The notes beneath the pieces are model-generated. The model ran no database searches. It saw only the letters and a list, made by a program, of their open reading frames with translations, and had not been told where the DNA came from. Below, piece by piece: positions 52,022 through 61,253 of a DNA stretch of 64,000 bases. Numbering within the stretch: position 1 is the first letter of the stretch; the number at the start of each line of letters is the position of its first letter. Location: contig JAKPGA010000022.1 of NCBI GenBank assembly GCA_029551145.1, positions 62,001-126,000 of the forward strand, given 5' to 3'. The stretch comes from Thermotogota bacterium. GTDB lineage: Bacteria; Thermotogota; Thermotogae; Thermotogales; DSM-5069. Made by a program: the position numbers and the translations under genes.

Positions 52022-52715
52022 CCTCGTAGAGTTTCTCAATTTTTCAATGTCTATAGACGGTATAGGAGTTCTGAAGGATGTCGATCTGACAGTTCAAGCT
52101 GGTGAATTGACCATAGTTTATGGCCCACGAGGTGCCGGCAAATCTGCCCTTTTGAGATCCCTTCTGAGATTGAACAGAGAAATATACGACAATGTTAATT
52201 GGGACGGAGACCTACGGATAAACGGGAAATCAATAACTGCTTACGACAAGAAGACCCTAAGAAGACTGATAACATATATAGAGCCATCCTTTGTTGAGGC
52301 ACTTGACCGTTTGAGATTTGGAGAGTTCATAAACCTGGTGTTATCAGAAAAGCAAGTTGTTCTGGATGAGTTCTCATCAGAGTTGGATAGGCTTGGGATT
52401 CTAAAACTGCTTCGTAGAGAAATGCAGACCCCACTGAAAGAGTTCTACACCATGGAGAAAATCATGATTCTACTCTTCGCTGCAATAGTGAGAAAGTCAT
52501 CTATAATAGTTCTGGATTGTATTCTTGATCATGTCGATGATGAGACACTCGTTCCTGTGATCAAGGAACTTTCAACGTTGAAGGAAGATAGAGTTGTAAT
52601 ACTGAGTACCAGGCATAAGAATCGTTTCTTGCCACTTGCGGATATTTTCGTAGCGATGAAAGATGGTAAAATTGAATATAAGGGAGCTCCAAGAGAATTG
52701 ATTTTGAAGAGGTGA
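51963..52715 (+). CDS. Degenerate ABC-type ATP-binding protein (PstB-like)
   Basis: A 250-residue protein with a good Walker A (GPRGAGKSALLRSL, 54-67) and the expected H-loop (STRHKNRF), but other motifs have decayed: the Q-loop Gln is Glu (TYIEPSF), the LSGGQ signature is absent (PLKEFYTMEKIMI), and the Walker B Glu is Cys (IIVLDC, 181-186). It may bind ATP without normal turnover, or be regulatory. No permease is nearby. TTG 51963 has GGAGG 7 nt upstream. Followed after 4 nt by a PfkB kinase. Confidence 0.7.
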   Translation: MLTNSSQTTPSQVKTPDNRSLVEFLNFSMSIDGIGVLKDVDLTVQAGELTIVYGPRGAGKSALLRSLLRLNREIYDNVNWDGDLRINGKSITAYDKKTLRRLITYIEPSFVEALDRLRFGEFINLVLSEKQVVLDEFSSELDRLGILKLLRREMQTPLKEFYTMEKIMILLFAAIVRKSSIIVLDCILDHVDDETLVPVIKELSTLKEDRVVILSTRHKNRFLPLADIFVAMKDGKIEYKGAPRELILKR

Positions 52716-52719
52716 CAGC

Positions 52720-53682
52720 TTGAAGGTCATTACAGTTACTTTGAATCCCGCGCTGGATAGAGAGTTTATCGTTGAAGATTTTCGCGTTAATGAACTTCAT
52801 CGGGTTGCACATTACAAAGATATAATGATGTCTCCGGGGGGTAAAGGAATAAATGTCTCTATCGCACTTGCAAAGCTAAGAGTACAGTCGGTAGCAATTG
52901 GAATACTGGGAGGCTATATTGGTCGTGTTCTCTTAGCAGAACTCAATAAGATTAGTCCGCTGATAAGTACCAGTTTCGTGCACATAGATCAAGAAACACG
53001 TGAAAACATCTCCGTAGTTGATCCAAAGAATCATACTCTAACAGAAGTCAATTCACCTGGACCCATTGTGGAAAAGCACGCCTTAGATCTTCTACTGAAA
53101 CGTTATGAGATTTTCTTATCTCGCGCAGAGATAGTCGTCCTTTCAGGTAGCCTCCCACCAAACCTCAAGGGCGATTTTTATGGAGCTCTGGCCAAAATTG
53201 CAAAGCAAAGAGAAAAAAGAGTATTTATGGAAATAACCGATGAGTATATAAAGCCTGCCCTTGAGATACAAGTACCCGATGTGATTAAACCAGACGTAAG
53301 GGAGAAAAATGTCGTCCTTGAAAGAGAACTTGTGACCTTAGATGATTACATTGAAGCGGCAACTGAGCTTGTCAAGATGGGATGTAAAATGTCCGTGATT
53401 TCTTATCAAGTCAAGAGTGATGTTGTCGCGACCAACGAAGGTGTTTGGCTGATAACAACACCAGGAGATGTTGAAATCTCCAACCTGCTCGGGGCTGGTG
53501 ACGCCTATGTGGCCGCTATGGCCTACAAAATGCTGTCCTCACCGAAGAACGATTTGCTGGAAACAGCGAAATTCGGGTATGCTGCTGCACTGGCTAAGAC
53601 AAGAAAACTTCCCAAAGAAATGCCAGATTACGATGAAATCGTAAACCATCTGCAGAGTTGTCAAATTGAGAGGCTTCGGTAG
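52720..53682 (+). CDS. PfkB family sugar kinase (1-phosphofructokinase/tagatose-6-phosphate kinase-like)
   Basis: A 320-residue kinase of the LacC/FruK branch. It begins VITVTLNPALDREFIVEDF, has GGKGINVSIALAKL, VVLSGSLPPNL and the catalytic LLGAGDAYVAAMAYK with Asp as base. Which sugar phosphate it uses cannot be told, and no fructose PTS genes are near. The TTG start follows GAGGTGACAGC. It forms a run with the CBS protein and MtaB. Confidence 0.85.
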   Translation: MKVITVTLNPALDREFIVEDFRVNELHRVAHYKDIMMSPGGKGINVSIALAKLRVQSVAIGILGGYIGRVLLAELNKISPLISTSFVHIDQETRENISVVDPKNHTLTEVNSPGPIVEKHALDLLLKRYEIFLSRAEIVVLSGSLPPNLKGDFYGALAKIAKQREKRVFMEITDEYIKPALEIQVPDVIKPDVREKNVVLERELVTLDDYIEAATELVKMGCKMSVISYQVKSDVVATNEGVWLITTPGDVEISNLLGAGDAYVAAMAYKMLSSPKNDLLETAKFGYAAALAKTRKLPKEMPDYDEIVNHLQSCQIERLR

Positions 53683-53691
53683 GTGATTTGA

Positions 53692-54138
53692 GTGCGGGTA
53701 TACGACATAATGGTTCGAGACGTCACGGCAGTCACGAAAGATGAGACCGTTGGTAATGTTTTGAAAATAATGGCAAGTCAGCTCCTTTCGGGTATACCAG
53801 TCGTTGCAGAAGACATGCGTGTGATAGGTCTTGCAACTGAAAGTGACATAATCAAAGCTGTGGTTTCAAGTTACTTCTCCCTACTACAATCTACATCATT
53901 TATACCAGACATGAATCAATTCTTGAGAAACGCTGTTTTGATAAAGGATAAACCTATCTCTGAGTATATGACACATCCTCCAGTTGTAGTCAACGAGAAT
54001 GCGATGTTAGTACATGTTGCCGATATTATGATCCGGCACAACATCAAAACGATACCTGTGGTTAATGACCAGGGGAGACTCGTTGGAATTGTCAGCAGAA
54101 CCAATATTCTCAAAGCCGCGATGGAAGGGGTTCTCTGA
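53692..54138 (+). CDS. CBS domain protein
   Basis: A 148-residue protein made of two CBS domains (VYDIMVRDVTAVTKDETVG... and ISEYMTHPPVVVNENAML...), joined by a short helical insert. CBS pairs bind adenosyl nucleotides and sense energy state; the partner is unknown. GTG start with GGTGATTTGA. Its stop overlaps the mtaB GTG (TGAGTG, adjacent). Confidence 0.88.
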   Translation: MRVYDIMVRDVTAVTKDETVGNVLKIMASQLLSGIPVVAEDMRVIGLATESDIIKAVVSSYFSLLQSTSFIPDMNQFLRNAVLIKDKPISEYMTHPPVVVNENAMLVHVADIMIRHNIKTIPVVNDQGRLVGIVSRTNILKAAMEGVL

Positions 54139-55449
54139 GTGAAGAAAGTCTACGTAACATTTCTTGGTTGCAAGGTCAATCAATACGAAGCGGAGTACAT
54201 GATTGAGAAACTTGAGCAAGATGGTTTTGTCGTCTCACCACATCCTTCAAAAGCAGATCTCTGTGTTTTAAACACTTGTATGGTCACCTCTGAAGCTTCA
54301 AGAAAATCTCGGCAGATGCTCCGTAAACTCAGAAAACTCAATCCAAAGGCTTTGATAATCGCGGCAGGCTGTTATGCGCACCTGCAACAACAGGAGCTTC
54401 TAAGAATAGGCGCAGACTTGGTGCTTGGCAATGACGAGAAAAAGCATCTCACTGATCACATAAGAAGATATTTTGAGGATGAAAAGCAGAATATAAGTGT
54501 TTCTGAATCGGCGGGCAGAGTTGAGGAAAAGGTGCGGAATTTCCTGTCAGACAGAACCAGGGCGTACATAAAAGTGGAAGATGGTTGCAATGAGTTTTGC
54601 AGTTACTGTATTGTTCCCTCAGCTCGCGGTCATCGCATAAGATCCAAATCGATAGAAGACGTACTTGATGAAGCAAGCGCACTTTTAGAAAACGGATACA
54701 GAGAGATTGTCTTGACTGGGATTAACCTTGGCAAATATGGTGCTGACCATCAGGTGAGTCTTACTCAGCTTTTGAGAGCCTTGTTGGGAGAACTTTCTGG
54801 AGATTTCAGAATTAGACTGAGTTCGCTGAATGTCCAGGACATAACTGACGAACTGATAGAAATCTTTACACAAAGTGATAAAATCTGCCCACATTTGCAT
54901 GTTCCAATGCAGAGCGGGTCAGATTCTATTTTGCGAAGAATGAACAGGAAGTACACCGTTGAAGATGCTTATAGAATATTCGACAGGCTGAGAAAAATAG
55001 ATTCCGATTTCTCTATTACGACGGACATCATAGTTGGCTTTCCCGGCGAGACCATAGGCGACTTTAAGCAAACCCTTGAAATGATTGGCAAAGTTGCCTT
55101 TTCAAGAGTACATGTCTTCAGATATTCTTCCAGGCCAGGAACAGTGGCTGCGAAACTCGACTATCAGATACCATCTGACGAAAAAGAACGAAGGAGTAAA
55201 GAATTGTCAAGGATTGCCGAAGAGGTCTCGAAATCCTACAGAGAAAAGAGCATTGGGAAGATTAGGAGGGTCTTGATTGAACAGAATAGATCTGGTATAT
55301 CCTCAGGATACGATGAGTACTATGTCAAACACGAGTTTATAGGTGGTTGCGTTGGAAACCTCGAAACAGTTGTGGCTAAGTGTGTGAATGGCACAGGGGT
55401 GGTGTCAGCGCTTGTTGGTTTGGAAGGATCAATGGCTAAAGAAGCCTGA
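54139..55449 (+). CDS. mtaB: tRNA N6-threonylcarbamoyladenosine methylthiotransferase
   Basis: A 436-residue radical-SAM methylthiotransferase, second in the window after MiaB. The N terminus VTFLGCKVNQYEAEYM is the MtaB type and differs from MiaB's KTYGCQMN. The radical-SAM cluster motif CNEFCSYCIVPSARG and TRAM-like C terminus are present. It converts t6A37 to ms2t6A37 in ANN-decoding tRNAs. GTG start. Confidence 0.93.
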   Translation: MKKVYVTFLGCKVNQYEAEYMIEKLEQDGFVVSPHPSKADLCVLNTCMVTSEASRKSRQMLRKLRKLNPKALIIAAGCYAHLQQQELLRIGADLVLGNDEKKHLTDHIRRYFEDEKQNISVSESAGRVEEKVRNFLSDRTRAYIKVEDGCNEFCSYCIVPSARGHRIRSKSIEDVLDEASALLENGYREIVLTGINLGKYGADHQVSLTQLLRALLGELSGDFRIRLSSLNVQDITDELIEIFTQSDKICPHLHVPMQSGSDSILRRMNRKYTVEDAYRIFDRLRKIDSDFSITTDIIVGFPGETIGDFKQTLEMIGKVAFSRVHVFRYSSRPGTVAAKLDYQIPSDEKERRSKELSRIAEEVSKSYREKSIGKIRRVLIEQNRSGISSGYDEYYVKHEFIGGCVGNLETVVAKCVNGTGVVSALVGLEGSMAKEA

Positions 55450-56248
55450 AGTAACTTTGCAAATTGATGAACCGGGACTGGTTTATGGTGGTGTGCCATA
55501 CGAGACTCTCAGAAGTTATGAAAAAAGGCTCTTTGCTGGAAAGTTTCATTATGAGCGCCTATTAGTTTCTGCCGCCTATTTAGGCATGAAGCTTCCCATG
55601 GACTATGAACAGTTTCGAGAGACCATCTTGCAAGGCATGACAAATTTCGATTCTGATGTGTCGATAAGAGTTTTGCTTCTGCCTCGTGGAGTGATCAATG
55701 CTTTTAAATACGAGCTTCATAGCAGCGAATTAGTTATCTACATGGATCAACTGAGAACTTCTCCAGTTGTAGGAAAGGTCAAGATAAGACTGAGTAAGAT
55801 CAGGAAAATAGACAGCCAAGCAACACCGGCCGATCTGAAGGTTGTCGGTAGAACAGATATTTTGCTTGCGAAATCCACAAAGGGTGATGCATACGATGTC
55901 CTAATGCTTGGCAGCAAAGGCCAACTCTGTGAAGGAACCTTCACGAATGTATTCCTTGTTAAGAAAAACCTTATCATAACTCCGGATCTTGACAGTGGGA
56001 TTCTGCCAGGCATCACAAGAAAGAATGTGATAGGTCTATGCCGATCGTTGGGAATCAACGTTGAAGAACGTAAAGTTGATCCTTCAGAGCTCTATGAGGC
56101 CGACGAAGTTTTTCTGACTCACACAAGTAGGGGCGTAGTACCGGTTGATGAGCTGGACGACTCAAGAAAATATTCAAAATCACTGGGTTATCTACTATCT
56201 CAAAGGTTTGAGGACTATATAAAAAGCGTAGAGGAAAACTGGGTATGA
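55412..56248 (+). CDS. Class IV aminotransferase-like PLP enzyme
   Basis: A ~278-residue class IV PLP protein (D-amino acid/branched-chain aminotransferase or aminodeoxychorismate lyase group): GLVYGGVPYETLR at the N terminus, Lys in ADLKVVGRTD as the probable Schiff-base residue, then EGTFTNVFLVK and LPGITRKNVI, which bind the PLP phosphate. Substrate open. The start is uncertain: TTG 55412 or 55415 with GGGGTGGTG upstream, both overlapping mtaB by ~35 nt. Confidence 0.8.
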   Translation: MLVWKDQWLKKPEVTLQIDEPGLVYGGVPYETLRSYEKRLFAGKFHYERLLVSAAYLGMKLPMDYEQFRETILQGMTNFDSDVSIRVLLLPRGVINAFKYELHSSELVIYMDQLRTSPVVGKVKIRLSKIRKIDSQATPADLKVVGRTDILLAKSTKGDAYDVLMLGSKGQLCEGTFTNVFLVKKNLIITPDLDSGILPGITRKNVIGLCRSLGINVEERKVDPSELYEADEVFLTHTSRGVVPVDELDDSRKYSKSLGYLLSQRFEDYIKSVEENWV

Positions 56249-56532
56249 AAAGAATAGGTGAGATCTTTGACTCACTCTCGAGTAAAAATGACGTTTTCAA
56301 AGAACTGAAACTCAGAATGGTGTTGGCAGATTTGAAAGACCTTCTGGGTGAATCGTTGGCGCGCCATTGCAGATTCATAGAGTTCTCTGGCGGTACACTT
56401 CACTTCGAATGTGATGATCAGGTATGGCTTATGGAAGCGAATTTTATGCGCAGAAAACTGGTGGAAAAAGTGAGACAGGTTTTGCCAGATCAGCAAGTTA
56501 ACGACGTGATTTTCAGGAGGTGCAAGCAGTGA
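56245..56532 (+). CDS. DciA/DUF721 family protein
   Basis: A 95-residue protein of the DUF721 (DciA) family: an N-terminal helix then a KH-like region HCRFIEFSGGTLHFECDDQVWLMEANF. DciA loads the replicative helicase in bacteria without DnaC/DnaI; this fits a gene just before gyrB. Overlaps the aminotransferase (ATGA) and gyrB (GTGA) by 4 nt each. Confidence 0.8.
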   Translation: MKRIGEIFDSLSSKNDVFKELKLRMVLADLKDLLGESLARHCRFIEFSGGTLHFECDDQVWLMEANFMRRKLVEKVRQVLPDQQVNDVIFRRCKQ

Positions 56533-58424
56533 CTATAGAATACGGTGCAGAGAGTATTCAAATTCTGAAAGGTCTCGAAGCAGTTAGAATGAGACCTGGT
56601 ATGTACATTGGTTCCACGGGAAAGAGCGGATTACATCACTTAATATATGAGATCGTTGATAACAGCATAGATGAAGCCATGGCTGGTTTCTGCGATACAA
56701 TCCGTGTTACCCTTTTTGAAGACGGAGCTGTAGAGGTCGAAGACAACGGCAGAGGCATACCGGTCGATATACATCCAGAGACGGGTAAGAGTGCTCTGGA
56801 GGTCGTAATGACAACACTCCATGCCGGTGGTAAATTCTCAAAGAACGTCTATAAAGTCAGCGGTGGTTTGCACGGGGTTGGAGCTTCTGTGGTGAACGCA
56901 CTATCCGAAGAACTTGAAGTGTGGGTACACCGAGATGGAAAGATATACTACCAGAAATATGCAAGAGGAATACCACAGTGTAATGTCACAGTAATCGGAG
57001 AGACCACAAAGACCGGCACAGTAACACGTTTCAAACCAGACCAACAGATATTCTCTACACTGGAATTTGACCCTGACATGGTGGAGAGCAAACTCAGAGA
57101 ACTGGCATTTTTGAATTCTGGCTTGAAAATCATCTTTGAGGACAGGATAAACGAATATTCGAACATCTTTCAATACAAAGGCGGATTAGAAGAATACATT
57201 CGATTTCTTGCACAGGGCCAAAAACCTTTGCACAACGTCATCGAGGTATCCGGTGAATATGAAGAAGTAATTGTCAATATAGCCATGCTGTATACTGAAA
57301 CATATGATCAGGAAAGAATTTACTCGTATGCAAACAACATAAGAACTATCGACCATGGGACTCATGTAACGGCTTTCAAAAACACTATTACGAAGATGCT
57401 GAACGAGTATGGAAAATCCTTGGGAGTGTTGAAGAAGGATGAATCATTCCAAGGTGAAGATGTTCGCGAAGGTTTACTTGCGATAGTCAGCGTTTTTTTA
57501 AAGAATCCAGAGTTTGAAGGTCAGACAAAGTCAAAGCTTGGGAGTGAAATTGCGAGTTCTGCTGTTTCGAAGGTGCTTCGCGACAAGCTTTCGGAGTATT
57601 TCGAACTGAACAAACCCACGTTAAAAGCGATACTCGACAAAGTGATCAGAACTATGCAATCCCGCGAAGTCGCCAGAAAGGCTCGAGAACTGGTGAGACG
57701 CAAGAATGCAATGGAGAATTCATCACTCCCTGGAAAGCTTGCTGACTGCGTCTCGTCAGATGTTGAAAAATCCGAGCTGTTCATAGTGGAGGGAGATTCG
57801 GCAGGAGGTTCTGCAAAACAAGCACGTGATAGGGAATATCAAGCGATCTTGCCCTTGAGAGGAAAGATCTTGAATGTTGAAAAATCATCTATACAAAAGC
57901 TTTTGTCCAACGAGGAAATAAAGAGCATCATCGTGGCTGTTGGCACCAACATAGGGGATAGCTTTGACATCTCTAAGCTTCGTTATGGAAAGGTTATAAT
58001 CATGACCGATGCCGATGTGGATGGCGCTCACATCAGAACCCTTTTGCTGACATTTTTCTTCAGATACATGAAACAGTTAATCGAAGAAGGGAAGATATAC
58101 ATCGCTGTTCCACCTCTCTACAAGGTTGATTTTGGTTCTAATTCAACCTACCTGTATACTGAAGAAGATTTCAGGGCCCTGAGAAAGGAACTCGGTGATG
58201 CAAAGAAGATAGAAGTTCAAAGATACAAAGGTCTTGGTGAAATGAACCCAGAGCAGTTATGGGAGACCACCATGAATCCTCAAACAAGAAAACTGATCAA
58301 GGTAAACATTGAAAATGCAGAGGAGGCTGACAGACTCTTCAATCTGCTGATGGGGGAGAATCCATCGGAAAGACGAGTTTTCATAGAAAAGCATGCCTTG
58401 AAGGTGACGTATTTGGATGTATAA
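56529..58424 (+). CDS. gyrB: DNA gyrase subunit B
   Basis: A 631-residue type IIA topoisomerase B subunit. GHKL ATPase: EIVDNSIDEAMAG, DNGRGIPVDIHPETG, GGLHGVGASVVNALS; TOPRIM: EGDSAGGSAKQARDR and DADVDGAHIRTLLL. The length and C-terminal tail (VFIEKHALKVTYLDV) fit GyrB. GTG 56529 is chosen because AGGAGG ends 8 nt upstream. Confidence 0.97.
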   Translation: MTIEYGAESIQILKGLEAVRMRPGMYIGSTGKSGLHHLIYEIVDNSIDEAMAGFCDTIRVTLFEDGAVEVEDNGRGIPVDIHPETGKSALEVVMTTLHAGGKFSKNVYKVSGGLHGVGASVVNALSEELEVWVHRDGKIYYQKYARGIPQCNVTVIGETTKTGTVTRFKPDQQIFSTLEFDPDMVESKLRELAFLNSGLKIIFEDRINEYSNIFQYKGGLEEYIRFLAQGQKPLHNVIEVSGEYEEVIVNIAMLYTETYDQERIYSYANNIRTIDHGTHVTAFKNTITKMLNEYGKSLGVLKKDESFQGEDVREGLLAIVSVFLKNPEFEGQTKSKLGSEIASSAVSKVLRDKLSEYFELNKPTLKAILDKVIRTMQSREVARKARELVRRKNAMENSSLPGKLADCVSSDVEKSELFIVEGDSAGGSAKQARDREYQAILPLRGKILNVEKSSIQKLLSNEEIKSIIVAVGTNIGDSFDISKLRYGKVIIMTDADVDGAHIRTLLLTFFFRYMKQLIEEGKIYIAVPPLYKVDFGSNSTYLYTEEDFRALRKELGDAKKIEVQRYKGLGEMNPEQLWETTMNPQTRKLIKVNIENAEEADRLFNLLMGENPSERRVFIEKHALKVTYLDV

Positions 58425-58926
58425 TTCAAGTAAAGCTGTGATATTTGTAGGGGGGTTTGTATCTCTTGTTTTCTTGCTTTCAGTCATAAGATTTCTATCT
58501 GTTACTTTGTTGCCCGATAATAGTAATAACGTCCCGACTTACCTTGTGTCATACAAAAACAGGATTTGGTGGACATCGAAAAGTGGTAAGCTTTTGTATG
58601 TAGCGGTTCCAACTGATGTTTTGAAAAAGGCAATAATAAGCGGCATAGAAGTAAAAGAATTGTCTGTGAGCGAAAAGTCTCTTGAGGTGATGACGAAATT
58701 AAGCGACATTGTGGAAAACCCATATATCACAGAGCTGAGATTGAATCAGAAATGTGCAATTCTTTTAAAAGGTGTTATATTATATTTCGGTGATTGGGAA
58801 GATTTATTGCACAACATTGCGCAGTTGGAAGATTTAGCTGTCGTGATGCAACCAAAAGCTGAGTATTTCCTAACTTCAGCCGGACTCGTCTATAAGATCA
58901 GAGGTGGTGGCGGTGAGGAAGAGTGA
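58417..58926 (+). CDS. Short FtsQ/DivIB-like cell division membrane protein
   Basis: A 169-residue bitopic protein: a cytoplasmic stub, a single helix (VIFVGGFVSLVFLLSVIRFL), then a beta-rich extracytoplasmic part. The pattern VPTDVLKKAIISGI, ELRLNQKCAILLKGVILYFGDWEDLLHNIAQLEDL is like the FtsQ beta-domain, and the position before ftsA-ftsZ is that of ftsQ. No POTRA domain can be seen between the helix and the beta part, so it is much shorter than usual FtsQ. The ATG overlaps gyrB by 8 nt. Confidence 0.65.
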   Translation: MYNSSKAVIFVGGFVSLVFLLSVIRFLSVTLLPDNSNNVPTYLVSYKNRIWWTSKSGKLLYVAVPTDVLKKAIISGIEVKELSVSEKSLEVMTKLSDIVENPYITELRLNQKCAILLKGVILYFGDWEDLLHNIAQLEDLAVVMQPKAEYFLTSAGLVYKIRGGGGEEE

Positions 58927-60169
58927 AAGCTATGTCTCAATTGACATCGGTTCTCATTCGACAAAAGGTTTGATCATCTCAAGTACACCCGAAGGTTATG
59001 AGCTCCTTGCACACATGGATCTGAAAACACGCGGGATAGACGGCGGAGATGTAAAGGATGCCATTTCTCTGCGTGATACGCTTAATCAACTGATATCGCA
59101 GATAGATGAGACTGTAAACATAAACCGGGCAAATGTGATCATATCATCGAGTTGTGGTAAATTCATGCTTCACGACGTAAAGAAGGAACAGATAGTTTCT
59201 GACGGGGAAAAGAAAATGATCGATGAGACAATGGTTGAGACGCTCAAGCAGTCGGCAATCGATGGATTTGGTGATAACTACCAAGTTTTACATATTTACC
59301 CAAAAAGGTATATGATTGACAAAACAAAAAGTGTTTTCAACCCTGTCGGCATGTCAGCAAACCATCTGGAAGTGGAATTAACCGTTGTAACGGTTGATAA
59401 GTCGTCAAGTTCTCTTTTCGAATTTCTGCAAGACGCCATGCCGCAAGATTTTGATTTCGCGGCATCCTTTATCACTGGAGCTGAAGGCGTTCTAACAGAC
59501 ACCGAAAAAGAAAACGGTGTGTGTGTTGTCGAACTTGGTCACGCAAACACGGCTGTTATAGTCTACTCTATGGGAGTTCCAATCAGGCTTGACATAATTC
59601 CATTAGGGATGAAGCACGTTGTCAAGGATATTTCAGTAGTCTTCAATACCTCTTTAGAAGAAGCCGAAAGACTCCTCAGAACCCATGGAAATGCCATCTA
59701 TGGAGAACCCAGTTTCGGCCAGCAGTCTGTTGACTTCAAGGGACTTGATGGTAGGAGTTCCAGGAGCATTACAAAAGATGAACTGGCAAAAGTCATACAT
59801 GCACGACTCAGAGAAATGCTCACCAAAGTGAAGCGTGTTTATCGTGAGACTTGCTCAGTCATGCCTGAATTCGGTCCCAGGGGCTTACCCGGTGGTATAG
59901 TTCTGTTGGGAGGTGGAGCCAAGGTACCAAGGTTGCTTGATTTAGCATTAGATGTGTTCAAGAGTCCTGTCAGAATAGGAACTTACAATACCTCCTCAAA
60001 GGCACTTATCAAAGATTCCGACGAAGTTATCGATGATCCAGTCTATGCATCTGCGCTCGGAGGATTCGTATCGTTGATTGAAGCCAAACTTGGTATAGAG
60101 CAACCAAAGAAAGAATCAACTGAAGGGTTTTTCAAAAGACTTGTTGAAATATTCAAGAATCTCTGGTGA
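58913..60169 (+). CDS. ftsA: Cell division protein FtsA
   Basis: A 418-residue actin-fold protein that ties FtsZ to the membrane. ATP-binding: SIDIGSHSTKGLII (phosphate 1), VVELGHANTAVIVYSMGVP (phosphate 2) and IVLLGGGAKVP (adenosine). The C-terminal amphipathic helix GFFKRLVEIFKNLW provides the membrane target sequence. GTG 58913 has GAGG 8 nt upstream; the two in-frame GTGs before it are within the ribosome site. Confidence 0.95.
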   Translation: MRKSESYVSIDIGSHSTKGLIISSTPEGYELLAHMDLKTRGIDGGDVKDAISLRDTLNQLISQIDETVNINRANVIISSSCGKFMLHDVKKEQIVSDGEKKMIDETMVETLKQSAIDGFGDNYQVLHIYPKRYMIDKTKSVFNPVGMSANHLEVELTVVTVDKSSSSLFEFLQDAMPQDFDFAASFITGAEGVLTDTEKENGVCVVELGHANTAVIVYSMGVPIRLDIIPLGMKHVVKDISVVFNTSLEEAERLLRTHGNAIYGEPSFGQQSVDFKGLDGRSSRSITKDELAKVIHARLREMLTKVKRVYRETCSVMPEFGPRGLPGGIVLLGGGAKVPRLLDLALDVFKSPVRIGTYNTSSKALIKDSDEVIDDPVYASALGGFVSLIEAKLGIEQPKKESTEGFFKRLVEIFKNLW

Positions 60170-60188
60170 TTCCAGGGAGGTTGATGAT

Positions 60189-61253
60189 ATGGCATTTGAG
60201 CTTGGCAAAACAAAAGTGAACAACACGGATAAATTCACAAAGAAGAGAGTGCCAGTGATAAAGGTCGTTGGTGTAGGAGGGGCTGGTAACAACGCGATAA
60301 ATAGGATGGTTGATATCGGTATTAGAGATGTAACCTTTATTTCCGTGAACACGGATGTTCAGGTTCTGGAAGAAAATAAAGCTGATATCAAAATACAGAT
60401 TGGTGAGAAGAGAACCAGAGGGCTGGGTGCTGGAGGAGACCCGCGGACTGGAGAAGAAGCAGCTCAAGAAAGCCGTGAAGAGCTCGAACAGATGTTGCAA
60501 GATACCGATATGCTGTTCATAACCGCCGGGTTTGGCGGGGGTACAGGAACTGGTGCAACACCGGTAATAGCAGAGATCGCTAAGAGTATGGGGATTCTCA
60601 CCGTCGCTGTGATCACTACGCCTTTCTACTTTGAAGGTAAAGAGAGATGGACTGCTGCTATAGAGGGACTAAAGAGGCTTAGGAAAAGTGTTGACACATT
60701 GATTAGAATTTCCAACAACAAGTTACTGGAAGAATTACCATCGGATGTCACGGTAGTCAATGCCTTTTTGAAGGCCGATGAAACACTTCATCAAGGTATC
60801 AAAGGTATATCGGAATTGATCACGAAGAGAGGGTATATAAACCTTGATTTTGCAGATGTTGAGTCAGTCATGAGAAATGCTGGGGCTGCAATGCTCGGCA
60901 TTGGCATCGGGAAAGGATCCAACAGAGCTATAGAAGCCGCGAAAAGAGCAATGGAAAGCAAACTCATGGATCGCCCGGTGGAGAACGCAGGAGCAATTAT
61001 CCTGAACATCTCTGCACCGAAAACCGTTCAGCTTCGTGAGATGCACGCTGCTGCAGCAATCATACGCCAAAGCTGCAGCGAAGATGCGGATGTGAAATTC
61101 GGTTTGATAATCGATGATGAATTGTCACAAGATGAGATGCGTGTGACACTCATAGCTACCGGATTCGACGAAGAAGATAGCTATCTATTCCCTGAAAGCG
61201 AAATCCCTGCTGTCTACAGAATGGGACTGGAGGATATAAACAGTGGTGGATAA
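60189..61253 (+). CDS. ftsZ: Cell division protein FtsZ
   Basis: A 354-residue tubulin-like GTPase that forms the division ring. VVGVGGAGNNAINRMVD, the tubulin signature FGGGTGTGATPV (115-126) and the synergy/T7 loop NLDFADVESVM are all intact. ATG 60189 has GGGAGG 8 nt upstream. A short C-terminal peptide (SEIPAVYRMGLED) lies where the FtsA-binding tail is expected. Overlaps pilB by 11 nt. Confidence 0.97.
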   Translation: MAFELGKTKVNNTDKFTKKRVPVIKVVGVGGAGNNAINRMVDIGIRDVTFISVNTDVQVLEENKADIKIQIGEKRTRGLGAGGDPRTGEEAAQESREELEQMLQDTDMLFITAGFGGGTGTGATPVIAEIAKSMGILTVAVITTPFYFEGKERWTAAIEGLKRLRKSVDTLIRISNNKLLEELPSDVTVVNAFLKADETLHQGIKGISELITKRGYINLDFADVESVMRNAGAAMLGIGIGKGSNRAIEAAKRAMESKLMDRPVENAGAIILNISAPKTVQLREMHAAAAIIRQSCSEDADVKFGLIIDDELSQDEMRVTLIATGFDEEDSYLFPESEIPAVYRMGLEDINSGG

